A stretch of DNA of 7,491 nt from SHLJ01 sp041618535 (GTDB taxonomy: Bacteria > Bacteroidota > Bacteroidia > Flavobacteriales > Flavobacteriaceae). The number at the start of each line of letters is the position of its first letter. Within the stretch, counting starts at the first letter, position 1. The position numbers and the translations under genes are program-made. Below are positions 6,841-7,491 of the stretch, piece after piece. The stretch covers positions 1 to 7,491 of the forward strand of contig JBFKFP010000140.1 in assembly GCA_041618535.1 (NCBI GenBank). Direction: 5' to 3'. The notes under the pieces were generated by a model. The model did no database searches. It saw only the letters and a list, made by a program, of their open reading frames with translations, and was not told the DNA's origin.

Positions 6841-6849
6841 TATATTTTG
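6841..6849 (+). promoter_or_regulatory. Candidate -7 promoter element of the coiled-coil protein gene
   Basis: TATATTTTG is close to TAnnTTTG, with one extra base between the TA and TTTG parts. It would place the start site near 6855 and leave a leader of about 30 bases to the ATG at 6886. No TTG -33 element is seen at the usual spacing. It lies back to back with the comF element. Confidence 0.25.
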
Positions 6850-6854
6850 CGGTA

Positions 6855-6870
6855 TTGATTAATTCATCAA
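6855..6870. repeat. 16-bp near-palindrome between divergent genes
   Basis: TTGATTAATTCATCAA is an inverted repeat in which 7 of 8 pairs match (6860/6865 mismatched) around a central AATT. Symmetry, size and place between comF and the divergent gene fit a dimeric regulator's binding site, but the region is A/T-rich and such a match could arise by chance. No T run follows on either side, so it is not an intrinsic terminator. Confidence 0.35.
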
Positions 6871-6885
6871 CCCTCACCATTCAAA

Positions 6886-7491
6886 ATGATAGTTAATCCT
6901 CAGGAATTTAACTACCGGTTTATTTTAGGATCAGTTATAGTCGCCTTCATGGTTGTGGCGGCTTTTGGTATTGTTAACTACAACGACCTGAAATCGGACA
7001 CCGATTTTCTCAGACAGGAAAAGAAACTGCTTCGTCAGGAGCTCAGTTCATTTATTGACAGCTATGACGAATTAGGAACGGAAAATGATTCCATGAAGAT
7101 GCTATATGACCAGGCCTTACTGAGAGCGAGGCATGCTCTTGATTCATTAAATGTTTTAAAGACCGATGTTGCTCTATTATCCCATGTTCAGTCAGAACTC
7201 ATGGAATTGAAGAAACAAAGCAAAACCTGGAAAGTCGACTCTCTTAACCTATTGATCAGGGATCTGAAAACCGACAAGGAACAAATGAGCCGTGCCCTTA
7301 TTGAACAAACTATTGAAAGCGATCAGCTGAGAGTTCAGAATAAATATCTTTCGGAAATGATCAAAGCGGGCGATCGTATCTATGCCAATTCCTTCCGTGC
7401 AGCGGCTCAGAGATTGGAGAGTGATGCGCAGCTGACCGTAACTCAGAGAGCAAATAAGGCAGACCAGATTGAAGTTTGTTTTGTATTGGGA
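6886..7491 (+). CDS. Membrane-anchored coiled-coil protein, unknown function (3' end outside window)
   Basis: The frame runs open from the ATG at 6886 to the last base: 202 codons with no stop, so the gene continues beyond the window. Residues 1-11 are short and polar, residues about 12-30 form one hydrophobic membrane segment, and residues about 33-170 are rich in Glu, Lys, Gln and Leu with few Pro or Gly, as in a long coiled coil. The tail then changes to TVTQRANKADQIEVCFVLG, the start of a probable beta-rich C-terminal domain. From memory, this layout and the RA.KADQI.VCF motif resemble a conserved Bacteroidota family usually annotated as hypothetical or, without good reason, as chromosome-partitioning protein. 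The likely topology is an N-terminal anchor with the coiled coil in the periplasm. The nearest in-frame stop upstream is the TGA at 6856-6858 and no earlier ATG exists, so the start is firm. It is transcribed divergently from comF. Confidence 0.8.
   Translation, partial: MIVNPQEFNYRFILGSVIVAFMVVAAFGIVNYNDLKSDTDFLRQEKKLLRQELSSFIDSYDELGTENDSMKMLYDQALLRARHALDSLNVLKTDVALLSHVQSELMELKKQSKTWKVDSLNLLIRDLKTDKEQMSRALIEQTIESDQLRVQNKYLSEMIKAGDRIYANSFRAAAQRLESDAQLTVTQRANKADQIEVCFVLG

Noticed and set aside
1..7491. Possible defence, mobile, CRISPR or otherwise novel multi-gene system
   Set aside because: Every gene falls into a housekeeping or common Bacteroidota family, there are no direct-repeat arrays, transposase or integrase motifs, and no gene shows composition clearly unlike its neighbours by eye.

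Overview
The window looks like an ordinary chromosomal stretch from a Bacteroidota member, most likely a marine-type Flavobacteriaceae. The evidence is a type IX secretion (T9SS) C-terminal sorting domain at 1539-2474, a flavobacterial-style succinate dehydrogenase, weak or absent Shine-Dalgarno sequences with A/T-rich leaders, TAnnTTTG-type promoter elements, moderate GC and a Bacteroidota-type Ig-like lipoprotein. I cannot name the genus.

Layout. (1) 1-1439: the end of a succinate dehydrogenase operon on the + strand, with the 3' part of sdhA and all of sdhB, closed by a strong intrinsic terminator. (2) 1539-2474: a single-gene unit for a secreted DNRLRE-domain protein with a signal peptide and a T9SS sorting domain, also closed by an intrinsic terminator very like the first. 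(3) 2538-4488: a two-gene + strand operon of a methionine/glutamine-type aminotransferase (YbdL-like) and a nitrilase-superfamily omega-amidase (YafV/Nit2-like). Together they fit a glutamine transaminase/omega-amidase route that re-aminates 2-keto acids such as the methionine precursor. (4) 6823-4472, - strand: comF (phosphoribosyltransferase-fold competence family), then a large Ig-like lipoprotein whose 3' end overlaps the convergent amidase gene by 17 bp. (5) 6886-7491: the 5' part of a divergently transcribed, membrane-anchored coiled-coil protein of unknown function that runs off the window end and has no stop codon here.

There are no stretches over 300 bases without a gene; the longest gap is 99 bp (1440-1538). 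I see no tRNA, rRNA, CRISPR array, insertion sequence, phage gene or defence system, and nothing that amounts to a new multi-gene system. The points most worth a second look are the aminotransferase/omega-amidase pairing, the two uncharacterised envelope proteins (Ig-like lipoprotein with an internal repeat; coiled-coil anchor), the non-ATG start of the lipoprotein, and the compact divergent promoter region with a near-palindrome at 6855-6870.
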